A DNA stretch of 64,000 nt from Anaerolineales bacterium (lineage in GTDB: Bacteria; Chloroflexota; Anaerolineae; 4572-78; J111): contig JABTUK010000004.1 of assembly GCA_015075405.1 (NCBI GenBank), forward strand, positions 310,001 to 374,000, written 5' to 3'. The notes below the pieces were generated by a model, which had not been told where the DNA came from, did not search any database, and was given only the letters and a program-made list of their open reading frames with translations. Shown piece after piece: positions 42,358 through 50,486 of the stretch. Both the position numbers and the translations under genes were made by a program. The first letter of the stretch is position 1; every line of letters starts with the position of its first letter.

Positions 42358-43371
42358 ATGTTATTGTCGCCCGTTTTCCCCGATTGGTGGCAGGGGGTTG
42401 CGCGTGATCCGGCGCTGCACATCCCCGATGGTTTTTTGAGTGTTCTCATTTCGATTGTTTTCTGGGCTATTACCGTAATGCTGTTGGCGGCTTCGGTGCG
42501 CCAAACACGCGGCCAGCTTGGCGAACGCCAGATTCCTTTGATGGGCATTATGGCTGCGTTTATCTTTGCGGCCCAGATGCTCAACTTTCCGGTGGCCGGA
42601 GGCACTTCAGGCCATATGTTGGGCGGGGCGTTAGCCGCGATTGTTTTGGGACCGTGGGCAGGCATGTTGGTTATGGCCAGCGTGATTGCCCTGCAAGCCC
42701 TGCTGTTTCAGGATGGCGGCCTGCTGGTCATGGGGGCTAACATCTTTAATATGGGGCTGCTCACGGCTTTGATCGGCTACGGTCTCTATCGCTCTGTGGC
42801 CGGGCAGGGCCAGAGCGTGCGGCTGGCGGTAGCGGGGATAGCGGCCTGGCTCTCCGTAATGGCCGGCGCGCTGATGACCTCGCTGCAATTGGGCTTTAGC
42901 GGCACTTCCCCCTTTGGCATCGTTTTGCCGGCGATGCTGGGCGTCCATGCCTTGATTGGCCTGGGTGAAGCGCTCATCACGGTTGCTGCGCTGACCTTTA
43001 TCATGCGGACTCGCCCTGACCTCTTGGGCGAACAGGCGGTCAGAGCGCGGGGTGGCGCGGGCTGGGCCGTTGCCGGTTTGGTCATTGCTTTGGCGGTTGT
43101 TTTCTTTTCGCCCCTGGCCTCAGCCGACCCGGATGGTCTGGAGCGTGTGGCCGAAGATATAGGCTTTCTGGCGCAAGGCCAGGATGCCCCTTATACTATT
43201 CTGCCTGATTATACTATTCCCTTTTTGGGCGAAACGGCCGTATCTACCATTGTGGCCGGATTGGTCGGCGCGTTGATAGTGGCGGCTATTGCTTATGGGG
43301 TGGGCCGCTGGTTGTCCGGTTCGACGGCGCAGCCGGCCGCTAAAGCCGGCGGGCAGCCAGCTTCGCGCTGA
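42358..43371 (+). CDS. CbiM/NikM-type S component with C-terminal PDGLE domain
   Basis: The 337-residue membrane protein combines a CbiM domain (HIPDGFLSVLI near residue 21, GGTSGHMLGGALAAIVLGPW, GANIFNMGLLTA) with a C-terminal CbiN-like PDGLE domain (SADPDGLERVAEDIGF, about residue 257). Such NikMN/CbiMN fusions import Ni2+ or Co2+. Unlike CbiM at 8231, the metal-site histidine follows a 20-residue non-signal extension (LLSPVFPDWWQGVARDPAL), so an N-terminal Met-His is not produced unless it is processed. AAGGAGAGG precedes ATG 42358. No B12 riboswitch precedes it. Confidence 0.87.
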   Translation: MLLSPVFPDWWQGVARDPALHIPDGFLSVLISIVFWAITVMLLAASVRQTRGQLGERQIPLMGIMAAFIFAAQMLNFPVAGGTSGHMLGGALAAIVLGPWAGMLVMASVIALQALLFQDGGLLVMGANIFNMGLLTALIGYGLYRSVAGQGQSVRLAVAGIAAWLSVMAGALMTSLQLGFSGTSPFGIVLPAMLGVHALIGLGEALITVAALTFIMRTRPDLLGEQAVRARGGAGWAVAGLVIALAVVFFSPLASADPDGLERVAEDIGFLAQGQDAPYTILPDYTIPFLGETAVSTIVAGLVGALIVAAIAYGVGRWLSGSTAQPAAKAGGQPASR

Positions 43372-44162
43372 TGCACGCCAATACGTTTGATCGTTACGAA
43401 GCCAGAGAGAGCCTGATCCATCGTCTTGACCCTCGGGTAAAGGTGGTGGTGACGGTTCTCTTTATTCTTTCCAATGTACTGTTGCCGGATGGGACCTGGC
43501 TGGCTTTTTTGTTTTCCTGGGGGGTTGTGCTGCTGGCGACCGGCATGGCCGGCCTGGAATTTAACTATACCCTCAAACGTTCATTTGTCGCCTTGCCCTT
43601 TGTGTTGCCGGCCATTACGGTCATGTTCACCTTGCCCGGCCAACCCCTCCTGACCCTCCCGCTTGGTTCCTGGGATTTAACAGTTACCGATGCCGGATTG
43701 ATTCGCTTTCTCAGCATCGTTATTCGCAGTTGGTTGTCGGTGCAGATGGCGATTTTGCTGACCGCGGCCACCCAGTTTCCCGATTTGATGCACGCCCTGC
43801 GCCATCTGCATGTGCCCCAAATTCTAATTGCCGTCATCTCCTTTATGTATCGCTACCTCTTTGTATTGGCCGACGAAGTGATGCGCCTGCTCCGCGCCCG
43901 CGAATCTCGCAGCGCCCGCCTGCCCGGCTATCGCAGCGGCGGCTCAATTCCCTGGCGGGCGCGGGTTGCCGGGAATATGGCCGGCCAGCTTTTTGTGCGC
44001 AGCTACGAGCGCAGCGACCGGGTTTACAATGCCATGCTGGCCCGCGGTTATGACGGTCAATTCCTCACCTTGAATCCGCACGTTATGCGGCCCAACGATT
44101 GGTTAATCGGTGGGGTGGTGGTCATCCTTTTGCTCATTATACAACTCATTGGCCGCCTTTGA
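43371..44162 (+). CDS. EcfT/CbiQ-type coupling membrane protein
   Basis: The 263-residue protein has about five hydrophobic segments and the two Ala-Arg coupling sequences, RARESRSARL and NAMLARGYDGQFLTL, the latter with the Ala-Arg-Gly motif. LIHRLDPRVKVVVTVLFIL at the N-terminus is the family start. It couples the S component at 42358 to the ATPase at 44294. The ATG shares its A with the preceding TGA stop. A palindrome fills most of the 131 bases before the ATPase gene. Confidence 0.9.
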   Translation: MHANTFDRYEARESLIHRLDPRVKVVVTVLFILSNVLLPDGTWLAFLFSWGVVLLATGMAGLEFNYTLKRSFVALPFVLPAITVMFTLPGQPLLTLPLGSWDLTVTDAGLIRFLSIVIRSWLSVQMAILLTAATQFPDLMHALRHLHVPQILIAVISFMYRYLFVLADEVMRLLRARESRSARLPGYRSGGSIPWRARVAGNMAGQLFVRSYERSDRVYNAMLARGYDGQFLTLNPHVMRPNDWLIGGVVVILLLIIQLIGRL

Positions 44163-44190
44163 TTTGGGTGTGTTCAACTTCAGTTAGAAA

Positions 44191-44240
44191 TGGAGTCCAA
44201 AGCTTGCTTTGGCTTTTCCAAACCCAGGTTTGGACTCCAA
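44191..44240. repeat. GGAGTCCAAAGC palindrome, copy 2
   Basis: TGGAGTCCAAAGCTTGCTTT faces AAACCCAGGTTTGGACTCCA. It shares its first 20 bases with the copy at 13570. Confidence 0.85.
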
Positions 44241-44293
44241 TTTTATTCCGGCAGAAAAATCTTACCCATGAATTTGAGGATAGGACTCTGGTG

Positions 44294-45082
44294 ATGCCTG
44301 TTATTCATAAATCCGCTCCAATCGTTATTAACCTGACTTCGCCGGCAGCCGCTAACGGTAGTCAAGTCGGAAGTGCGGTGACGCTGGCCGTCGAAAATTT
44401 GTCCTTTCACTACCCTGATGGACACCTGGCCTTAAAAGGAGTGTCGCTGAAAATAACCCAGGGGGAAAAGGTGGCCCTGGTGGGGCCAAATGGGGCAGGC
44501 AAAAGTACGCTGATGCTGCATCTGAACGGTATTTTGGGCCATGACAGCCCGATTCAGGTGGCGGGACTGGCCCTGAGCAAAGCCAATTTAGCCTTGATTC
44601 GGGCCAAGGTGGGACTAGTTTTCCAAAACCCCGATGACCAGTTGTTTTCACCGACCGTCTTTGAGGATGTGGCTTTTGGTCCGCTGCACATGGGCCTGCC
44701 CGAAGTCGAGGTGCGGGCGCGGGTTGCGCGTGCGCTGGAGCAGGTGCGCATGAGCCACTACGCCGAGCGATTGTCGCACCATCTTAGTGTGGGCGAGAAG
44801 AAGCGTATTGCCATTGCGACGGTCTTGGCCATGGACCCGGAAATCTTAGTGCTGGATGAGCCTTCGGCCGGGCTGGACCCCCGCGCCCGCCGGTCGTTGA
44901 TTAATTTACTGCGCGAACTGCCTCTAACCATGCTTGTCTCCACCCACGATATGCTGATGGTGCGCGAGTTGTTCCCCCGCATGATTATTATGGATGAGGG
45001 ACGGGTGGTGGCTGATGGTCCGACTGAAATCCTCCTGGATGATGTGGGCCTGCTCGAAGCTCATGGCCTTGAGCGGCCTTAG
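44294..45082 (+). CDS. ECF importer ATPase, CbiO/NikO-type
   Basis: The 262-residue protein has Walker A GPNGAGKST, the ECF-type Q-loop FQNPDDQLFSPTV, the signature HHLSVGEKKRIAIA, Walker B ILVLDEPSAGLDP and switch histidine STHDM. About 35 residues without homology precede the ABC core (VTLAVENLSFHYPDGHLALK). ATG 44294 is used because GAGGATAGGA lies upstream; the longer open frame runs back through the palindrome. The signature has V for the usual G (LSVGE rather than LSGGE), which is seen in some CbiO and NikO proteins. Confidence 0.9.
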   Translation: MPVIHKSAPIVINLTSPAAANGSQVGSAVTLAVENLSFHYPDGHLALKGVSLKITQGEKVALVGPNGAGKSTLMLHLNGILGHDSPIQVAGLALSKANLALIRAKVGLVFQNPDDQLFSPTVFEDVAFGPLHMGLPEVEVRARVARALEQVRMSHYAERLSHHLSVGEKKRIAIATVLAMDPEILVLDEPSAGLDPRARRSLINLLRELPLTMLVSTHDMLMVRELFPRMIIMDEGRVVADGPTEILLDDVGLLEAHGLERP

Positions 45083-45180
45083 TAAACATCTAAAATTTAC
45101 TTCCCGTTTTGAGTTCCTACGAGTTCCCAGGGAACTAAGGGAACTCGTAGGAACTTGGGGGAACTTATTTTTGGACAATC
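45081..45180. repeat. 100-bp GAGTTCCTACGAGTTCC palindrome, copy 1
   Basis: Arms GAGTTCCTACGAGTTCC and GGAACTCGTAGGAACTT enclose the 12-base loop CAGGGAACTAAG. Flanks TAAAATTTACTTCCCGTTTT and TTATTTTTGGACAATC are nearly identical to copy 2 at 57301. The loop is inverted relative to copy 2. Confidence 0.92.
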
Positions 45181-45238
45181 ACTCAGTCCTTCTTGGCTCA
45201 AAATTCTGGGCAAAACCCACACAAAAATAGACAATACA

Positions 45239-45267
45239 TTGACAAATTATAGAAAATATGCTATACT
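45239..45267 (+). promoter_or_regulatory. Promoter of the FtsX-type permease gene
   Basis: TTGACA (45239-45244) and TATACT (45262-45267) are separated by 17 bases, 43 bases upstream of the permease ATG. Confidence 0.75.
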
Positions 45268-45309
45268 AGCTTATGATTATTATGAGCTGCAAAATAAGAG
45301 AGCGAATGT

Positions 45310-46464
45310 ATGGCATTTTATCTGGGCTTTAAAGAAATCTGGCGCAACAAGGGGCGTTTTTTGCTCATCAGTCTGGTGATAGCCTTGATCACCACCCTGG
45401 TGTTATTTATTGCCGCCCTGGCCGAAGGCTTGGGTCTGGGCAACCGGGAGTATATCGAAAAGCTCAACGCTGAGTTGTTGTTGTACCAGGAAGATGTGGA
45501 TTTCTCCATTCCTTCTAGCCGGGTAGGGCGTTCCGAGTTGAACAATGTGGCGCGGGTGCCGGGGGTCAGTGCGGTTGGGCCGATTGGCTTCAGCAACACT
45601 TCGCTTATTTTGCCGGGACAGGAACCGCTCGATACGTCGCTGATTGGGGTGGAACCAGGCAAACCGGGCGCGCCGCCGGTGCTGGCAGGGCAGGCCTTAC
45701 AAAGCCGGCGGGCCAAAGAAGCGGTGATTGACCAAAATGTGGTGGCCAAAACCGGCCTCAAAGTGGGCGATACCTTTACCATCAAAACTATTCAGGGTAC
45801 CGAAGAACAATTCTACACTTTAACGGTGACCGGCATCAGCGACAGCCGCCGTTACTCCATCCAACCCTCGATTTTTGTGCCCATTCTGGCCTGGGAAGAA
45901 ATTAAACCCAAAGCCACACCAGAAAGCGACCCCGACCGGGAATTTATCTTCAATGTGATCGCCGTCAAACTGCAAGACCCGGCCAGCCGGGAAATTATGG
46001 CCGAGCGGATCGAACAGCAGGTGAGTAATCTGGAGACCGCTGATCTCAAAACCGCTTATGAGAATACGCCCGGCTACGGGCCGCAGCAAAGCACCCTGAG
46101 CACGCAGCGCACCTTTACCCTGTTGATCGGTATCCTGGTAATTGGCGGTTTTTTCCAGATTCAAACCCTGCAAAAGGTGGCTCAGATTGGGGTGCTCAAG
46201 GCCATTGGGGCGTCGAATCTAACGGTAGCGACGGCGGCTATGCTGCAAATTATCACTGTCACCGTGTTAGGAATTGCGATTGGGTCGCTGGGCACGCTGG
46301 GGTTGTCGCTGGCGCTCAGTTCTATCAGCGCGATTGCCTTTACCCCCACCGCCGTAGCCACAGCGATTATTACCCTTTTGTTAATTGGTCCACTGGGGGG
46401 ATTGGTGTCCATCAGAGTCTTGCTGCGGGTTGAACCTCTGCGGGCGTTGGGATTGGGAGCATAG
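45310..46464 (+). CDS. ABC transporter permease, FtsX/MacB/LolC type
   Basis: The 384-residue protein has the four-helix layout of type VII ABC permeases: one N-terminal helix (FLLISLVIALITTLVLF), a large extracytoplasmic domain to about residue 270, and three C-terminal helices with the FtsX motif QKVAQIGVLKAIGASN. It resembles DevC/MacB-like exporters that move lipids, peptides or lipoproteins mechanically across the envelope. Its ATPase is the gene at 46618, although a separate promoter and a palindrome lie between them. No membrane-fusion protein is nearby. Confidence 0.88.
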   Translation: MAFYLGFKEIWRNKGRFLLISLVIALITTLVLFIAALAEGLGLGNREYIEKLNAELLLYQEDVDFSIPSSRVGRSELNNVARVPGVSAVGPIGFSNTSLILPGQEPLDTSLIGVEPGKPGAPPVLAGQALQSRRAKEAVIDQNVVAKTGLKVGDTFTIKTIQGTEEQFYTLTVTGISDSRRYSIQPSIFVPILAWEEIKPKATPESDPDREFIFNVIAVKLQDPASREIMAERIEQQVSNLETADLKTAYENTPGYGPQQSTLSTQRTFTLLIGILVIGGFFQIQTLQKVAQIGVLKAIGASNLTVATAAMLQIITVTVLGIAIGSLGTLGLSLALSSISAIAFTPTAVATAIITLLLIGPLGGLVSIRVLLRVEPLRALGLGA

Positions 46465-46502
46465 ACACTTATGCTTTTACATCGAAAATTGTCGATCCTT
46501 TT

Positions 46503-46560
46503 TGCGAATGGCGAATGGCCAATGATGATTCTGATTCGCCATTCGCCCATTCGTCATTCT
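46503..46560. repeat. GCGAATGGCGAATGG palindrome
   Basis: TTGCGAATGGCGAATGGCC faces GATTCGCCATTCGCCCATTC and TCGTCATTC. It lies between the permease stop and the promoter of the ATPase gene. Confidence 0.8.
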
Positions 46561-46575
46561 TTTTCAAGCGCAGTC

Positions 46576-46604
46576 TTGAAAAAAACTTAGTAACTTGTTA
46601 TAGT
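46576..46604 (+). promoter_or_regulatory. Promoter of the LolD-type ATPase gene
   Basis: TTGAAA (46576-46581) and TATAGT (46599-46604) are 17 bases apart. The expected start is near 46611, leaving a very short leader that consists mainly of the ribosome-binding site GGAGAGG. Confidence 0.7.
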
Positions 46605-46617
46605 TTTGGAGAGGTAT

Positions 46618-47460
46618 ATGGCTGTTGTTCTGGAAACACAAGCGGTCAGCAAAATCTATAAAAGCGATCATACCACGGTCAAGGCGGTAGATGAAGTCTC
46701 GTTAACCGTTCAATCCGGGGAGTTTATTGCCCTGGTTGGGCCAAGCGGCTCCGGCAAAACGACCATGCTGGCCATGCTGGCCGCCCTGTTGAACCCCAGC
46801 AGCGGCGCGATTATCATTGACGGCCACAACCTGGCTGAGATGAAGGAGAGCGAGCGCACGCGTTTCCGCCGCGAGAAAATTGGCTTCACTTTTCAGCAGA
46901 ACAACCTGCTGCCATTTTTGAGCGCCCGCGAAAATGTAGAGCTGATGCTGCGGCTGAACAACAGTTTCCAAAAGCAGGGCCGAGAGCGGGCCAGAGAGCT
47001 GTTGACCCGGCTGGGGTTGGGCGACCGCCTGGACAATTTACCCAGCCAGCTTTCCGGTGGGCAGCAGCAGCGGGTGGCTATTGCCCGCGCCCTTATCCAC
47101 AATCCCAATCTGGTCCTGGCCGACGAACCAACCGCCAACCTGGATACCGAACGGGCCTTTCAGGTGGTGGAGACCTTTGCCGAATTGATTCATGAGCACA
47201 ATCGGGCCGGGATTATGGTTACGCACGATTTACGTATGTGTCACTACGTAGATAAGGTGGTGCAGATGCTCGATGGCAGAATCGAGCGTATTATCGAAGA
47301 TAAGGCCGAGATTGAGGCGCTGGCCGGCGCCCGTCTTGGGCCAAACCTAAACCTAGAAACGCCTGTTATACCGGTTAAGGAAAAGAGTAAGCCGGGAAAG
47401 GGTTGGGAAAATGGCCGGTTAATCCAGCCGGCCAACCCTTCTCCGTTTTCGATTGTTTAA
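46618..47460 (+). CDS. ABC transporter ATPase, LolD/MacB type
   Basis: The 280-residue ATPase has Walker [11 protein letters not shown]-loop [20 protein letters not shown], signature [16 protein letters not shown], Walker [13 protein letters not shown] and the switch histidine MVTHDLRM. It pairs with the permease at 45310. The last 50 residues extend beyond the ABC domain, and the final part ([17 protein letters not shown]) is coded by a hairpin that also serves the gene end. The stop codon overlaps that of convergent pfkA by three bases. Confidence 0.9.
   Translation: MAVVLETQAVSKIYKSDHTTVKAVDEVSLTVQSGEFIALVGPSGSGKTTMLAMLAALLNPSSGAIIIDGHNLAEMKESERTRFRREKIGFTFQQNNLLPFLSARENVELMLRLNNSFQKQGRERARELLTRLGLGDRLDNLPSQLSGGQQQRVAIARALIHNPNLVLADEPTANLDTERAFQVVETFAELIHEHNRAGIMVTHDLRMCHYVDKVVQMLDGRIERIIEDKAEIEALAGARLGPNLNLETPVIPVKEKSKPGKGWENGRLIQPANPSPFSIV
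47398..47440. terminator. Hairpin between convergent ABC and pfkA genes
   Basis: AAGGGTTGG and CCAACCCTT (9 bp) enclose GGCCGG and CCGGCC. It lies within the last codons of the ABC gene, and a T-rich tract (CCGTTTTCGATTGTTT) follows on the plus strand. It may work as a terminator in both directions. Confidence 0.5.
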
Positions 47461-48554
47461 TCTCCCAAACAAATGCCCAAGCCACGGGCGGTTTGCACCA
47501 GGTCGCCGTTGTGGGGGACACGTTTCTGCCGGGCCACCACTTTCCACACTTCTGTAGCTTCGATGGAGGTGCCGCGCAGGGAGACCATTGTGCCGGTACG
47601 TCCCTGGGCAATCAGGTGAACCGCCTCAGCCCCAAAGCGGGTACACAAGACCCGGTCGGTGGCCGTGGGCGAGCCGCCCCGTTGGAGGTGTCCCAATACC
47701 ACTTCGCGCACGTCGTGGTTGCACGTGCCCTCAAGCTCGGTGACCAACCAACGGGCAATGCCTCCCAGTCGAAGCATGCCGCCATTTTCTTGAGTTTCAC
47801 GATAGATGGCCTCACCACCTACCGGCCGGGCGCCTTCGGCCACAACCACCAGAGTAAATTTGGCTTTCAGGGTATTGTCACGCCACTCGATTTGTTTGAG
47901 GATAGACTCCACGGTAAAAGGGATTTCGGGAATGAGGATGACATGCGCCCCACTGCCGATACCGGCATAGAGAGCAATCCAGCCCGTGTCACGGCCCATC
48001 ACCTCGACAACCATGACCCGGTTGTGACTGGCCGCAGTGGTACGCAGATTGTCAATGGCATTGGTGGCCGTGGTCAGGGCGGTGTCAAAACCAAAGGTAT
48101 AATCCGTGCCCAATAAATCGTTATCAATCGTCTTGGGCACGCTGACAATCGGCAGGCCGCGTTTTTCCAACTCGTGACTAATGCGCAGGGTACCGTCCCC
48201 CCCAATGGCCACCAGGGCGTCAATCCCTTGATTTTTACAGAATTGAACGGCCTGATCGGCGATGGTTGGATCGGCCAACTCCTCCGGGCGTTCCTCTGAA
48301 AAGACAAAATGTCCTCGGTTGGTAGTGCCCAGAATGGTCCCCCCCAACTGCAAGATACTGATAACTTGCTCCAGGCTGAGGGGAGTGAGCTTGGTTTCAT
48401 CTAATAATCCCTCAAAACCATCATTAATGCCCACGACTTCCCAACCATATTGCCGGGTGGCGGTGATGACCACCGCTCGAATAACCGCATTCAACCCAGG
48501 GGCATCGCCGCCGCTGGTCAAAATACCTATTTTTTTGATTTTATTGGTTGTCAT
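47457..48554 (-). CDS. pfkA: ATP-dependent 6-phosphofructokinase
   Basis: Pfk phosphorylates fructose 6-phosphate in glycolysis. The 365-residue protein shows the family motifs KKIGILTSGGDAPGLNAVIR, VAIGGDGTLRISHEL, SVPKTIDNDL with the catalytic Asp, VEVMGRDTGWIALYA and VVLGHLQRGGSPTATDR. The glycine in GGDGT is the usual sign of ATP rather than pyrophosphate dependence. Length is slightly above the 320 residues of the short E. coli type. It lies downstream of dapF on the minus strand but behind a terminator hairpin. Confidence 0.94.
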   Translation of the reverse strand: MTTNKIKKIGILTSGGDAPGLNAVIRAVVITATRQYGWEVVGINDGFEGLLDETKLTPLSLEQVISILQLGGTILGTTNRGHFVFSEERPEELADPTIADQAVQFCKNQGIDALVAIGGDGTLRISHELEKRGLPIVSVPKTIDNDLLGTDYTFGFDTALTTATNAIDNLRTTAASHNRVMVVEVMGRDTGWIALYAGIGSGAHVILIPEIPFTVESILKQIEWRDNTLKAKFTLVVVAEGARPVGGEAIYRETQENGGMLRLGGIARWLVTELEGTCNHDVREVVLGHLQRGGSPTATDRVLCTRFGAEAVHLIAQGRTGTMVSLRGTSIEATEVWKVVARQKRVPHNGDLVQTARGLGICLGD

Positions 48555-48579
48555 AAAACCCCCCTTTTAGAAATGGCAT

Positions 48580-48645
48580 AAAAAAGGCGAGGCGGACCGG
48601 AAGGAAATCAGGCGTGCTAATTTGACCTTGCCGACCTGCCTCGCC
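48580..48645 (-). terminator. Terminator between dapF and pfkA
   Basis: On the minus strand GGCGAGGC (48638-48645) pairs with GCCTCGCC (48586-48593), with further pairing inside (AGGTCGG / CCGGTCC), followed by six T. It would stop dapF transcription or act as an attenuator in the pfkA leader. Confidence 0.75.
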
Positions 48646-48705
48646 CCAATGCGGACGTGCCAGGCAAATGCTGTTGTCTTATTCAGCTTGGGCCATAGTA
48701 TACAC

Positions 48706-49563
48706 TCAACTCAAAAATTTAGCTACCAAATTGGGGGCAAAAATGCCGGAGGCGATAGCTTCGACCTCGCCGGTGAGCCTGACCCGCCATTGTTGGTCAA
48801 TTTCAACTTGGGCTGCGCCGCCGGCCATCTGCACCTCAACCGGGCTGTCACACTGGCCGGTTTTGACTGCCGCTCCGGCCGCCGCGCAGGAGGAAGTGCC
48901 GGAGGCCAGGGTATAGCCCGCGCCGCGCTCCCAGATTTCGATTTGCAGGGTGTGGCGGTCCACCACCCGCGCAAACTGGACATTGGTGCGCTCCGGGAAA
49001 AGGGCATCCCCCTCGATGGCGGGGCCGGCGGCGCGGGCCGCCGCCTCGGAAACCTCCTCGGTAAAAATCACACAATGCGGGTTGCCAATGGTGACGGCAG
49101 TAATTTGATAATCGCGTCCGGCCAGCCTGACCGCCTCATTGACCACCTCTCGCGCCGGGCCGCTGACCGGAATATCATGGCTGTGGAAGGAGAGCCGGCC
49201 CATAGCAATGGTCAGCGTCTGGGCTGCCGCATCCTTCACCTCGACGGTGACTACTTCCCCGCCAATCCCAATCTCAAAAACCCAGTTCTGCGCATAGCCC
49301 TGATCCCACAAATAACGGGCAAAAATTCGCAGGCCGTTGCCGCTTTTGCCCGACTCGCTGCCATCCGGATTGAAAAAGCGCATCTGGCGCGGGTGGGGCC
49401 CGCCGGGGAGGGGACCGTAACAAACCCCATCTGCGCCCAGGCCAAAATGGCGGTCGCAGATATGGCGGATAGTCGCCGGGGTCAGAGGAAAAGCAAAGCG
49501 GGCCGGGTCAATCACTACCATATCATTGCCGAGCGCCTGATATTTGTAAAAGTGAGCGTTCAT
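48706..49563 (-). CDS. dapF: DapF-family epimerase with Ser at both catalytic Cys positions
   Basis: The 285-residue protein has the whole fold of diaminopimelate epimerase: YQALGNDMVVID, DRHFGLGADGV, RFFNPDGSES, VTIGNPHCVIF, FPERTNVQFA and WERGAGYTLASGTSSCAAAGA. In ordinary DapF the two active-site bases are cysteines, in (Q/M)CGNG and ACG(T/S)G. Here they read KSGNG and ASGTS, so both are serine, while the downstream cysteine in SSCAA is kept. The enzyme may use serine chemistry, act on another substrate, or be a non-racemising relative. No other lysine-pathway gene is nearby. Confidence 0.85.
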   Translation of the reverse strand: MNAHFYKYQALGNDMVVIDPARFAFPLTPATIRHICDRHFGLGADGVCYGPLPGGPHPRQMRFFNPDGSESGKSGNGLRIFARYLWDQGYAQNWVFEIGIGGEVVTVEVKDAAAQTLTIAMGRLSFHSHDIPVSGPAREVVNEAVRLAGRDYQITAVTIGNPHCVIFTEEVSEAAARAAGPAIEGDALFPERTNVQFARVVDRHTLQIEIWERGAGYTLASGTSSCAAAGAAVKTGQCDSPVEVQMAGGAAQVEIDQQWRVRLTGEVEAIASGIFAPNLVAKFLS

Positions 49564-49637
49564 CCAGTGCTATCCAGAAAAGATTTCGCCAGGATTAGTG
49601 CCTTAGCAGTTGAATCATTGTACATCGAACAAGAACT

Positions 49638-49702
49638 TTGCCACGAATTGCACGAATTAACACGAATAAATTTAGTGAAATTCGTGTCATTCGTGGCGAA
49701 AA
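49638..49702. repeat. GCCACGAATTGCACGAATT palindrome
   Basis: TTTGCCACGAATTGCACGAA faces AATTCGTGTCATTCGTGGCG across AAATTTAG. It lies upstream of dapF. Confidence 0.8.
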
Positions 49703-49726
49703 ATCCGATTTGGTTCCAGCTTTTCA

Positions 49727-49993
49727 GGGGATTAGGAGATAAATTTTTTATCATAAAATCCCCAAATCTGTCGTGTTCGCTAAGGTGTTGTACAAACGGC
49801 TCGACCATAATAGCAGCCCGCCCGGTGATAAATCAGCCGGGCTAGAGAACTACGCCGGATGAATCCGGCTTATCCAAGCCCGATTTATCGGGCGCTGTTA
49901 CGTAGCCGGGGTGATTTATCCCCCGGCGGCTTTCGGCATAAGGTGCAACCTGTTAGCGAACACGACATAAAATCCCCAAATCTCCTAATCCCG
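49727..49993. repeat. Long 267-bp imperfect inverted repeat
   Basis: The ends GGGATTAGGAGAT and ATCTCCTAATCCC are complementary. Inside, AAAATCCCCAAATC and TCGTGTTCGCTA near 49760-49785 face TAGCGAACACGA and AAAATCCCCAAATC near 49956-49983. The middle has further pairs (GCCCGCCCGGTGATAAATC, GATTTATCGGGC, GGATGAATCC). It is non-coding and looks like a MITE or a compound of several palindromes. With the repeat at 49638 it fills most of 49564-50108. Confidence 0.75.
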
Positions 49994-50108
49994 GCTCTAA
50001 GTTTTAATTTCGTAACGATTTTTGGACGCTGTTGCCGTAAAATAGCAGTAACAATTGGATTTAGTGAGTAATCACGCCGGGGCGTGGTTCAATGGAAAGA
50101 AGGTTACA

Positions 50109-50309
50109 ATGTTAGGCAATTCTGATTTCATTATGCGTCAAGAACAGTATCAAGACCTGCTGCGGGAAGCCAGGCAAGAACGTCTGCTTCAAACCGATGG
50201 GATTAAACAACCCCATCCCTCTCAATTATTTGGCTGGTTGACTCGCCTGCTGCGGACAAAAACAAGCCAGCCCAAGCATCTACCTCGTTTGAAAAGGGCA
50301 GCTTTATGA
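50109..50309 (+). CDS. Small hypothetical protein
   Basis: A 66-residue charged, helical protein starts MLGNSDFIMRQEQYQDLLRE and ends in a basic tail (PKHLPRLKRAAL). It has no signal peptide, cysteine or membrane helix. AAGAAGG lies six bases before the ATG, and an intrinsic terminator follows 22 bases after the stop, so a discrete transcript is plausible. I do not recognise a family. The longer open frame from 50055 is rejected because its extra codons lack a ribosome-binding site. Confidence 0.55.
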   Translation: MLGNSDFIMRQEQYQDLLREARQERLLQTDGIKQPHPSQLFGWLTRLLRTKTSQPKHLPRLKRAAL

Positions 50310-50330
50310 ATGTAAACAGTTTGGTGGTAA

Positions 50331-50367
50331 AAGCGGCGGGAGTCATCAAGACTTTCCGCCGCTTTTT
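50331..50367 (+). terminator. Intrinsic terminator of the small ORF
   Basis: AAGCGGCGG (50331-50339) pairs perfectly with CCGCCGCTT (50356-50364) and is followed by TTT. It ends the gene at 50109. Confidence 0.85.
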
Positions 50368-50486
50368 ATTTGTCTAAACTCGTTACGTGTTTTTTGTTGT
50401 AACGTTATTCGTAACGAAAACTGAACGGTGGTAGGCTAAACTGTCGGTATAAGTTAATCACTCACAACAACTCAGGGAGGTGTTTT

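Noticed and set aside
50055-50110. tRNA-like segment GTGGTTCAATGGAA
   Set aside because: It cannot fold into a cloverleaf: no acceptor stem or T-loop consensus follows.
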